NCBI GenBank assembly: GCA_009911065.1
Contig: QXWR01000045.1
Location: 1 to 37,662 of the forward strand
Direction of reading: 5' to 3'
DNA length: 37,662 nt
Source of the DNA: Clostridiaceae bacterium
GTDB lineage: Bacteria; Bacillota; Clostridia; Lachnospirales; Lachnospiraceae
Below are positions 17,058 through 24,374 of the stretch, piece by piece. Position 1 is the first letter of the stretch. Each line of letters starts with the position of its first letter. Both the position numbers and the translations under genes were made by a program. The notes under the pieces are model-generated. The model did not search any database. It had not been told where the DNA came from and worked only from the letters and a program-made list of their open reading frames with translations.

Positions 17058-18705
17058 TATTAAGTTATTAAAAAATAAAGGCTATTCATGGACCGGAAAT
17101 GGAACATGTTATGTAAAAGGCTATGCATGGATTGATAACATTTGCTATCAGGAAAAGGACTTGTTGTTGTTATTTAATAATTGTGAAAATATAACACGGT
17201 TATTGGGATTAGTAAAAAAGATGAATGGAATATTTGCCGGGATTTGGCAGGATGGAACTGACACATATTTAATTTCGGATTCTGTCTGTGTGTTTCCACT
17301 TTTTTATAGTCAGGAACAGGGAATTATTACAGATGACGCCTATGAATTGGCTAAAAAGCTTAAAGTCCCCCAATATGATGCATTGTGTATAGCAGAAACT
17401 GTGGCGTCTGCAGCCCATTCTTGTGGTGATAAAACCTGGTATCAAGATATTCGTCAGACTATAGCAGGAGAAATTTTGCGTTTACCAAGGAACGGGAATT
17501 GTGCAGTCCATTTTTCTTATTATGATCATGCTTTGTATGGGATGAATAGGAAACAAAAGATGGAGAACTATTTCAAAGACTTGAACCAATTGTCTCAAGA
17601 AGTTTTTCAAAGGGTTATTGCTGTTTTAAATGGAAGAACAGCGATAATCCCTTTAAGTGGAGGATGCGATTCGCGATACATAGCAGTAATGCTTTCACAG
17701 CTGGGATATAAAAATGTGGTGTGTTTTACCTATGGAAAAAAGGATTCTTTTGAAGTGCAGAACAGCAAAAAAATCGCACAGATTTTGGGGTATCCACATT
17801 TTTTTATTGAATATACTTCTAAATTGCTGGAAATGTATGTTGGTCAGGAAATTTGGTGTTACAAAAAATATGCGACCAGACTTAGTAATCTGGTACATGT
17901 ACAGGATTATATTGCTCTAAAAGAATTGATTAATAATCCGGATTTTCCAAAACATGGGGTTATAGTGCCAGGACATTCGGGTGATATGTATGGAGGTACC
18001 CATGATTTTACAGAAAGTACAAATCAGGAAATATGGACAGACCAGCTTCTTGCCAAGGCAATCTACAATGAAAAATATAGCGGTCTGAAATTTGAACAAC
18101 GGTACAAAAACTTTATTCTTGATGATATTTTGATGATTTTAAAAGGTTATGGGGAAGAAGTAGATGATATCAAACAAGTTAATTCCAAAAATAATTTTTT
18201 TGATATCAGTTACAGACAAGCCCAATTCATTTGCAATTCATTAAGAATTTATGATTATTTTGGATATAGCTATGTGCTTCCCTTTTATGATTTAGCTATG
18301 GAACAATATTGGTGTGATATTCCGATGGAATACAGACAGATACCTTCCCTTTACCATACTTATTTGCTGAAATATCTTTTTCCTAAATATGGATTATGCT
18401 TTATTTCAGATGAGGCTTATTTAAAAGGGAAAAGAAATAATGGGGTACTTGGGAGGAAACAAAAATGGAAACAAAACATACATGTGATTTTAGAATATTT
18501 TTTGATGAGATATAATGTTAATTTACGTTTCTGGAATCCAGATGTAAATAATTTGGCAGCGATACAACAAAAGCTTTATCACAGCATTACAAATAAAAAT
18601 GTGATTAGTTTGAAGCATTCAGATTTTAACCATTTATCCACGATTCGGGATATGGAATATTTGCTGCAAGATAAGTACATGATGAGAAATATTCTAGGAA
18701 AGTAG
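17047..18705 (+). CDS. Asparagine-synthase-like amidotransferase
   Basis: The 552-residue protein has the AsnB layout: an N-terminal region with MNGIFAGIWQDG and LISDSVCVFPLFY like the glutaminase-type domain but without an N-terminal Cys2 nucleophile, then an ATP pyrophosphatase loop SGGCDSR at residues 204-210. Asparagine-synthase-like proteins in polysaccharide loci (for example WbpG/WbmE groups) amidate uronic acids. Because the operon carries a uronic-acid amino-sugar pathway, amidation of a mannuronic acid C6 carboxyl is a reasonable guess. With no visible Cys2, ammonia would have to come from another source. It overlaps the deacetylase-like gene by 11 bases, suggesting coupled translation. 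Confidence 0.75.
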   Translation: MEYDIKLLKNKGYSWTGNGTCYVKGYAWIDNICYQEKDLLLLFNNCENITRLLGLVKKMNGIFAGIWQDGTDTYLISDSVCVFPLFYSQEQGIITDDAYELAKKLKVPQYDALCIAETVASAAHSCGDKTWYQDIRQTIAGEILRLPRNGNCAVHFSYYDHALYGMNRKQKMENYFKDLNQLSQEVFQRVIAVLNGRTAIIPLSGGCDSRYIAVMLSQLGYKNVVCFTYGKKDSFEVQNSKKIAQILGYPHFFIEYTSKLLEMYVGQEIWCYKKYATRLSNLVHVQDYIALKELINNPDFPKHGVIVPGHSGDMYGGTHDFTESTNQEIWTDQLLAKAIYNEKYSGLKFEQRYKNFILDDILMILKGYGEEVDDIKQVNSKNNFFDISYRQAQFICNSLRIYDYFGYSYVLPFYDLAMEQYWCDIPMEYRQIPSLYHTYLLKYLFPKYGLCFISDEAYLKGKRNNGVLGRKQKWKQNIHVILEYFLMRYNVNLRFWNPDVNNLAAIQQKLYHSITNKNVISLKHSDFNHLSTIRDMEYLLQDKYMMRNILGK

Positions 18706-18715
18706 GGGAATAATA

Positions 18716-19618
18716 GTGAAAATTGTATTTATAGGAATGGATTGCAGATATTCTTTGAGACATTTGGAAGCTTTAGAAGAAAAATTTAATATTGTAGCTG
18801 TTGTGTGTGCAGCACCTCGTAATGCTCCCAAAGATACTCCCTGTTTGTATCGAAATGTTTTATACAGAAATGCAAAGAAAAAAGAAATCCCTTTTTATTA
18901 TACGAAAAATATTTCGTCTAATGATATGGAAAAGGCGATTCAAGATCTAAATTGTGATTTGATTTGTGTTGCATCTTGCTCACAATTATTGAAGAAGAAT
19001 ATTATTGATTTGCCAAAATTAGGCATTATGAATGCCCATGGGGCAATGCTTCCATATTACAAAGGCCCGAATCCTGATTATTGGGTGTTTTATTATCAAG
19101 AAAAGCAGGGAGCAGTAACCATTCATTATATTGATGAAGGAGAAGATTCGGGAGATATTATTCACCAAGAAGCTTTTGAAATTCCATTTGGAATGACAAA
19201 GGCAGAATATCAGGCAGAAATACTCAAACGTTCGCCTAAATTGATGCAACAATCTGTACAGGAAATAGAAAGTGGGAATGGGATACGAATACAACAACAG
19301 AAAATCAATACTTTTCGGGCAAGAAATTTAAGTCCAGAAGACAAAATGATAGATTTTCGTAACTGGGAGGTAAAACATGCTTATCATTTTCTTCGGGGAA
19401 CAGATTTGCTAGATAAGCATTATAGAAAAACATTTTGGCATATATCCATCTACGGTTATACAGAAGACATCAGTGGATTGGGTTTTAACAAAAATGTTGT
19501 ATTTTGCAAATCGGGGGGGGGTACTTTACAGGAAACACTTCAGTATCAAAAGATTGGCCAGAATTATTCTTGGAAGAGATTAAAAAATTTCATGCTGGAA
19601 TATGGGCGGAGGGGTTAA
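18716..19618 (+). CDS. Second sugar formyltransferase with poly-G-controlled C-terminus
   Basis: The GTG start at 18716 follows AGGGGA at 18704-18709. The N-terminal domain is Fmt-like, with Asn106 and His108 in NAHGAMLPYYKGP and Asp144 in EGEDSGDII as the catalytic set. The linker FRARNLSPEDKMIDF begins the second, Fmt C-terminal-type domain. G9 lies at 19513-19521. As sequenced, the protein ends after 300 residues with a Gln- and Arg-rich tail. With ten Gs it would end after 303 residues with YFTGNTSVSKDWPEL and a TGA overlapping the next ATG. The ten-G tail looks more protein-like, so the present frame may be the altered one. Substrate unknown; an amino sugar is likely. Confidence 0.82.
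   Translation: MKIVFIGMDCRYSLRHLEALEEKFNIVAVVCAAPRNAPKDTPCLYRNVLYRNAKKKEIPFYYTKNISSNDMEKAIQDLNCDLICVASCSQLLKKNIIDLPKLGIMNAHGAMLPYYKGPNPDYWVFYYQEKQGAVTIHYIDEGEDSGDIIHQEAFEIPFGMTKAEYQAEILKRSPKLMQQSVQEIESGNGIRIQQQKINTFRARNLSPEDKMIDFRNWEVKHAYHFLRGTDLLDKHYRKTFWHISIYGYTEDISGLGFNKNVVFCKSGGGTLQETLQYQKIGQNYSWKRLKNFMLEYGRRG
19513..19521 (+). repeat. Poly-G tract G9 (C-terminus of second formyltransferase)
   Basis: Nine consecutive G followed by TAC. Nine and ten Gs both leave long open frames (tails of 32 to 35 codons); eight would stop after about 23 codons. Confidence 0.95.
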
Positions 19619-19622
19619 ACAT

Positions 19623-20192
19623 ATGACACTTCGTTCAGTAATTATACGAATTTTGTATGGTCCTACAATTCGCAGGCAGGCTTGTTTTATTGTAACAGAA
19701 GAAATATTGAATTATAATTTGTTTTATTCCAAGGAAATTACAATAGAAGAGTTATCAACAGAAACCTGCAATAAAGTACTGGATATTAGAGAAGAACACG
19801 TAAAGGCAGCATTTGAAAGAATGGTGAAAAATTCTGTTGTGGTTGTGGCTAAATGGAACAAAAGAATTGTTGGTCATGCAATATTAAAACCAGATGGACA
19901 AATAAGTGAATGTACACAAGTTTGGAAAAATAAAAACTATATTCATTATTGTTATGTAGACCCTAAATATCGGGGAAGAAATATTTATCCTTATATGCTT
20001 GTTTATTTGGCTCAGCGAGTATTTAAAGATCAGGCAAAACAACAAGTATACATCAGTGCTGATTATAAGAATTACTCTTCTATAAGAGGAATACATAAAG
20101 CGGGGTTTTACCATTGGGCCAATTTGACAGAGTTTGGATGGGGTAGAATTGTTCTCTTTTATAAGGTAAAAATAGTGCAATATAAGAAATAG
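19623..20192 (+). CDS. GNAT-family N-acetyltransferase
   Basis: ATG 19623 with GGAGGGG at 19608-19614 is preferred; the product has 189 residues. The acetyl-CoA-binding signature is visible as CYVDPKYRGRNIYPYMLVYL (the R-G-R-x-x-Y version of the Q/RxxGxG/A loop), followed by a late Asn-Tyr-Ser-Ser and AGFYHWANL, as in GNAT motif B. It probably acetylates an amino sugar or acceptor in the same pathway as the formyltransferase just upstream. In the ten-G state of that gene the two coding regions overlap as ATGA. Confidence 0.8.
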   Translation: MTLRSVIIRILYGPTIRRQACFIVTEEILNYNLFYSKEITIEELSTETCNKVLDIREEHVKAAFERMVKNSVVVVAKWNKRIVGHAILKPDGQISECTQVWKNKNYIHYCYVDPKYRGRNIYPYMLVYLAQRVFKDQAKQQVYISADYKNYSSIRGIHKAGFYHWANLTEFGWGRIVLFYKVKIVQYKK

Positions 20193-20207
20193 ATTGAGGT
20201 GAGATTA

Positions 20208-21899
20208 TTGTTATCTGAAAAATATCATAAGTTAAGAATGCTATGTTTAATGATCATTTATTCCAGTTTTTTGGTATTTTTACTACACAGATTAGTTCTA
20301 TCTGTAGAACTAACCGATGAGATTCATGGCATTGCTTCCATTTATAATATATATTTGGGAAACGTCCCTTTTATGACTTCCTGGGACTATCATACAGGGT
20401 GGTGTCTTTTGACGCCGCTATTTCGATTGTTTCACAAAGTATCCCCCAATTTGGAAGGATGTGTACTGTTTTTTAGATGTACATATATAATTTTTGCTTT
20501 TTTAGTTTCTGTAATCATTGCTTGGTTGTTGTATAGAAAGACGCTCCATAAAAACCTCTTTTTTCTGGCAACAACAAGTGTTTTTTATGTATCTGCATCA
20601 ATATTTCAGATTAATTATAATAGTTTTACAGTTTTTGTAATGTTGTTAGTGGCAGTGATGTTATATGTATCGGATCAGGAAAAGCAAGAAAGACTATATT
20701 ATATCAGTATAGGCATTCTAATGGGCATGGTTTGCATTACGTATCCTACATTTATGATCGGATCTGTAGTTTTAGCAATATTCATTTATACAGAGCATAA
20801 AAAACACTTTGGGAAGGAAAAGACATTTTATTATTGTCTGGGTGGTATTTTGACAGCGATTATTTTTATGGGGTGGATATTCCGTGCGGGGGGGGGTATT
20901 TCTCTATTTTGGGATGGATTAAACGGGATGCTTTCTTCGCCTCACGAAAAAACAAAAGGAGCTGTTAATTGGTCTTTTTTTATCCAGACATTTTATAGGC
21001 CAATGAAGGCCTATTTTTTTCGTGCCTATTCTGGTGTATGGATTGTATTTGTCATTTTGGAATGGATGATATCAAATTATGTTAAGACTGGAAAGAAATT
21101 ATGGAGCCGCTTTATTTTTTTGGCATTATTAATGATTCAGATGTTAAGTGAGCAAAAAAATTATGGATCGGTTGTGCTTGGAAATTTCATAGGATTTATG
21201 ATTTTCGCTGCTTTTGAACGAAACAAGTTATGGAAAAAATATAAAGTTTTTTTCATCATTTTCATTTTGAGTATACTCACTTATAGTTTTACTTCGGACA
21301 ATAAAAATATTATGGTTGTTTTTGAAACGATAGGACCTTCGGTCTTTTTTCTCATCAGCTTTCTATCCGAAATCGAGTATTCAAAGTCTAGCCGCTTCTT
21401 TGGAATAATTGTTGCAATTCTGTTATCATTTTCCGGTTTAATTCATTCGTATACCTATGTATATCGAGATGAACCAGTAACGCAACTAACGGAACGTGTA
21501 GAATATGGCATATATAAGGGGCTTTATACTACGCCAGAGCGAAAACGTTTTGTAGAAGAAATGGAAAACGTGTTGACGGATTACATTATGCCTTCAGAAA
21601 AAATATGTGCTGTAACAAGAGTTCCTATGGTTTATTTAATGTCAAAGGCAAAGACTTGTGTACCTCAGACATGGGATGCACAATTCTTGGCAAGAGGATA
21701 CACTTCATCTTCACCATTACTGGAATATTTCCAGGCAATGGGAGAAATACCAGATATCTTAATTGCCACAGATATGGATGTTCCGGATTTCTATAACAAT
21801 TCCAAATATGAAATACATGAATTTATAGAAGAAAAATATGAATTGTATTATACCTGTGAAATTGAAGGGGTGTGTTTATACTTATGGAGAAGGATTTGA
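20208..21899 (+). CDS. GT-C membrane glycosyltransferase (GT39-like) with in-frame poly-G
   Basis: The protein has about 563 residues and many hydrophobic segments. The first extracellular loop holds VELTDEIHGIAS with an Asp-Glu pair and then GNVPFMTSWDYHTGW, the layout of GT39/ArnT-like GT-C enzymes that use polyprenyl-phosphate sugars outside the membrane. The C-terminal 150 residues form a soluble domain. A TTG at 20208 follows AGGTGAG at 20197-20203; a GTG at 20199 is also possible. G9 at 20888-20896 encodes AGGGI and is in frame; other lengths lead to early stops. It could add a branch or a modification after export. No clear motif identifies the sugar. Confidence 0.75.
   Translation: MLSEKYHKLRMLCLMIIYSSFLVFLLHRLVLSVELTDEIHGIASIYNIYLGNVPFMTSWDYHTGWCLLTPLFRLFHKVSPNLEGCVLFFRCTYIIFAFLVSVIIAWLLYRKTLHKNLFFLATTSVFYVSASIFQINYNSFTVFVMLLVAVMLYVSDQEKQERLYYISIGILMGMVCITYPTFMIGSVVLAIFIYTEHKKHFGKEKTFYYCLGGILTAIIFMGWIFRAGGGISLFWDGLNGMLSSPHEKTKGAVNWSFFIQTFYRPMKAYFFRAYSGVWIVFVILEWMISNYVKTGKKLWSRFIFLALLMIQMLSEQKNYGSVVLGNFIGFMIFAAFERNKLWKKYKVFFIIFILSILTYSFTSDNKNIMVVFETIGPSVFFLISFLSEIEYSKSSRFFGIIVAILLSFSGLIHSYTYVYRDEPVTQLTERVEYGIYKGLYTTPERKRFVEEMENVLTDYIMPSEKICAVTRVPMVYLMSKAKTCVPQTWDAQFLARGYTSSSPLLEYFQAMGEIPDILIATDMDVPDFYNNSKYEIHEFIEEKYELYYTCEIEGVCLYLWRRI
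20888..20896 (+). repeat. Poly-G tract G9 (GT-C gene, in frame)
   Basis: Nine consecutive G followed by TAT, after GTGC, the same four preceding bases as the tract at 2297. In frame as GCG GGG GGG GGT. Confidence 0.95.
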
Positions 21900-21992
21900 T
21901 AATACTTGGCTGTATGGTTCACAAATCCCTTTGTTTCTCCTGTCTTTTTCAGTCCGGTAAAATAGTATGATTTGTATATGAGAGGAAAACAG

Positions 21993-22742
21993 ATGGATAC
22001 GAAAGTAATCGATGATCAAGATATATTATATATTATTATGCCTGCATATAACGAAGAAGAAAATATTCAAGCTGTGGTGGAAACGTGGTATCCTATTGTG
22101 GAAAAATATAATGGAGGAGGATGTTCCAGATTGGTTCTTATCAATGACGGAAGCACAGATAACACAGCTTATTTTATGGAAAAATTAAAAGATTCCAGAC
22201 CATTATTTTGTCCATTAACAAAATTCAACAGCGGACATGGAGCAACGGTTTTATACGGATATCAATATGCTTTAAAGAATAATGCCCAGTGGATTTTTCA
22301 GACGGATTCAGATGGCCAGACTGAAGCAAAAGAATTTGATGAATTTTGGAATTTGCGGAAAAGCTATGATGCAATAATTGGATATCGAAGTCACAGAAAG
22401 GATGGATTTTTACGTGTTTTTGTAACAAAAATATTAAGGCTGGTTATTTATTTTTGCTTTAAGGTGTGGGTGACAGATGGGAATACCCCATTTAGATTAA
22501 TGGAGGCAGAATCTTTAAGAGACAATATCCAATATATTCCGGCACAGTTTCATCTCTCTAATGTACTATTGTCTGTGATTTATATTAGACGTGGTCAAAG
22601 GGTTAAATTTCTTCCAATTACATTTAAAAACCGGGAAAAAGGATGTAATTCTGTTAATTTTAGAAAGATAATGAAAATTGGGGTTATGTCAATAAGTGAT
22701 TTTAGGAAAATTCATCGATCACTAAAAATATTCGGTATATAA
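21993..22742 (+). CDS. GT2-family glycosyltransferase
   Basis: ATG 21993 with AGAGG at 21981-21985 gives 249 residues. The GT-A fold is marked by IIMPAYNEEENIQ, INDGSTDNT and the DxD-like TDSDGQT, then a VTDGNTPFRLM block as in polyprenyl-phosphate mannosyl/glucosyl transferases. The usual C-terminal membrane segments are absent. It may make the polyprenyl-phosphate sugar used by the GT-C enzyme just upstream, a common pairing, though this is inferred from neighbourhood and motifs. The 93 bases before it contain no gene. Confidence 0.87.
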   Translation: MDTKVIDDQDILYIIMPAYNEEENIQAVVETWYPIVEKYNGGGCSRLVLINDGSTDNTAYFMEKLKDSRPLFCPLTKFNSGHGATVLYGYQYALKNNAQWIFQTDSDGQTEAKEFDEFWNLRKSYDAIIGYRSHRKDGFLRVFVTKILRLVIYFCFKVWVTDGNTPFRLMEAESLRDNIQYIPAQFHLSNVLLSVIYIRRGQRVKFLPITFKNREKGCNSVNFRKIMKIGVMSISDFRKIHRSLKIFGI

Positions 22743-22790
22743 CAAATGAATATAAATTAAAATTTCTATACAATGCGGAGGGAAATTCCA

Positions 22791-24362
22791 ATGAATTTCA
22801 CATCACAAATATTTCTTTTTGGATTTTTTCCAATCTGTTTTGCTGCTTATTTTGTAGTTGAACTACTGGAAAATAGAGCCTGTCTTTCTAGGATGATTCA
22901 AAAATTCAGGTTCAAAGATTTAATTGTAATTGGCATGAGTTTTTTCTTTTACATGTGGGCTTGTTTTGATGATGTTTTTTGGCTCTGCTTTTACATCGTA
23001 GGAGTCTATGGAGCCGGATTATGGATTCAATATTTATATCATAAAGGACTTTATATTCCTGTATTCAGTGTCAGGAACAAGGAAGCTTCTGTTTGTGAAA
23101 AGAAAATTCCTTTGTCTGTTTTTCCCTTGTTCATTACCATTCTGGCTGTGCTGTTTTTCCTAATCTACTTTAAATATACCGGATTTTTGACAAAAGTCTG
23201 GAATTGGATGTTTGGAAGCAGCTGGAGTGTTTCAACTGGACTGGCCCCTTTGGGAATTTCATTTCTTACCTTTTCAGCAATTTCTTATTTGGCTGATATT
23301 AGCCGGGGGAGCGCAGAAGCAGGCAGCCTGATAGACTGTATGCTTTATCTGTCCTTTTTTCCCAAAATTGCTTCCGGACCGATTGTGCTGTGGAAAGATT
23401 TTAAACCCATGATTGCAAATCGGCATACAAAGCTTGAGAATATAATCTGTGGATTAAATCGAATTATGATTGGTTTTATGAAAAAGTTAATTCTGGCAGA
23501 TTCCTTTGGTGCATGTGTTTATAAAATCCCTCTTTCCGATGTGGACCAAATTTCAGCGTGGGGGGGGGTATTTTTATACATGCTTCAAATTTACTATGAT
23601 TTCTCTGCTTATTCCGATTTAGCCCTTGGTCTTTCAAAGCTGCTGGGATTTCAGTTTTCGGAAAATTTCAATTTTCCCTATTGTTCCAAATCCATCTCCG
23701 AATTTTGGCGGCGCTGGCATATTTCTTTAGGGGCATGGTTTCGGGAGTATGTTTATTTCCCTATGGGTGGCAGCCGCAAGGGGCTGCACCGGACTTTATG
23801 GAATCTTGCAGTTGTGTTTGCCCTTACCGGATTGTGGCATGGAGCTGCAGGAAATTACATTTTGTGGGGAGGAATCCAGGGAGCATTGGTTTTGATGGAG
23901 CGTGTGATTCAGGAGAAAGTCAGGGAAAACCGTCTTCAAACCAGTGAGAGTGGATTAGCAAGTGAGAAAGAAAAGACAAAACAGCGGCATCCGAAAATTT
24001 TGGATGGAATCAAATGGCTGGCAGTTATGGGAATTACTATGTTTTCCTGGCAGCTTTTCCGTTTTTCCTCTTTGGGAGAGGTGTGGAGATGCGTTCGTAT
24101 TTTGTTTGGACAGCTTTCGTTTGAGGATATTTATTATACTTGGAGATACTATTTTGATCGTCAGATCATTATCTTGGCATTCATGGGAGCAGCAGGAGCA
24201 GTTTTGTTTGGGAACAAAAGACTTCAGGCAATGGTTCAAAGGTGTGTTGCAACCAAACTGGGCTTTGCTGTCCAGGAAATGTTACTTCTCTTGCTTTTTG
24301 TGATTTCCATTCTTTTTATGGTGAACTCAACCTATCATCCGTTTATTTATTTTCAATATTGA
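22791..24362 (+). CDS. MBOAT-family O-acyltransferase (AlgI/DltB-like) with in-frame poly-G
   Basis: ATG 22791 follows GCGGAGGG at 22775-22782; the product is 523 residues with about eleven membrane segments. It has PLGISFLTFSAISYLADI, KIASGPI, LQIYYDFSAYSDLALGL, FWRRWHISLGAWFREYVYFPMGGS and GLWHGAAGNYILWG, matching AlgI. His310 (RRWH) and His350 (LWHG) are the conserved histidines. It should move an acetyl group through the membrane for O-acetylation of the exported glycan, working with the DHHW protein encoded next. G9 at 23560-23568 encodes WGGV at residues 257-260, just before the DFSAYSD block. The present length is in frame; any single slip would truncate the protein at about half length. 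Confidence 0.93.
   Translation: MNFTSQIFLFGFFPICFAAYFVVELLENRACLSRMIQKFRFKDLIVIGMSFFFYMWACFDDVFWLCFYIVGVYGAGLWIQYLYHKGLYIPVFSVRNKEASVCEKKIPLSVFPLFITILAVLFFLIYFKYTGFLTKVWNWMFGSSWSVSTGLAPLGISFLTFSAISYLADISRGSAEAGSLIDCMLYLSFFPKIASGPIVLWKDFKPMIANRHTKLENIICGLNRIMIGFMKKLILADSFGACVYKIPLSDVDQISAWGGVFLYMLQIYYDFSAYSDLALGLSKLLGFQFSENFNFPYCSKSISEFWRRWHISLGAWFREYVYFPMGGSRKGLHRTLWNLAVVFALTGLWHGAAGNYILWGGIQGALVLMERVIQEKVRENRLQTSESGLASEKEKTKQRHPKILDGIKWLAVMGITMFSWQLFRFSSLGEVWRCVRILFGQLSFEDIYYTWRYYFDRQIIILAFMGAAGAVLFGNKRLQAMVQRCVATKLGFAVQEMLLLLLFVISILFMVNSTYHPFIYFQY
23560..23568 (+). repeat. Poly-G tract G9 (MBOAT gene, in frame)
   Basis: Nine consecutive G followed by TAT, in frame as TGG GGG GGG GTA. Confidence 0.95.
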
Positions 24363-24374
24363 TGGAGGGCTGTT

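Noticed and set aside
2297..23568. Poly-G tracts as simple sequencing errors
   Set aside because: Homopolymer error could shift a length by one, but would not create runs of 8 to 12 G only in glycan genes, on the coding strand, with none in the roughly 11.8 kb of neighbouring sequence. Exact lengths should still be verified.
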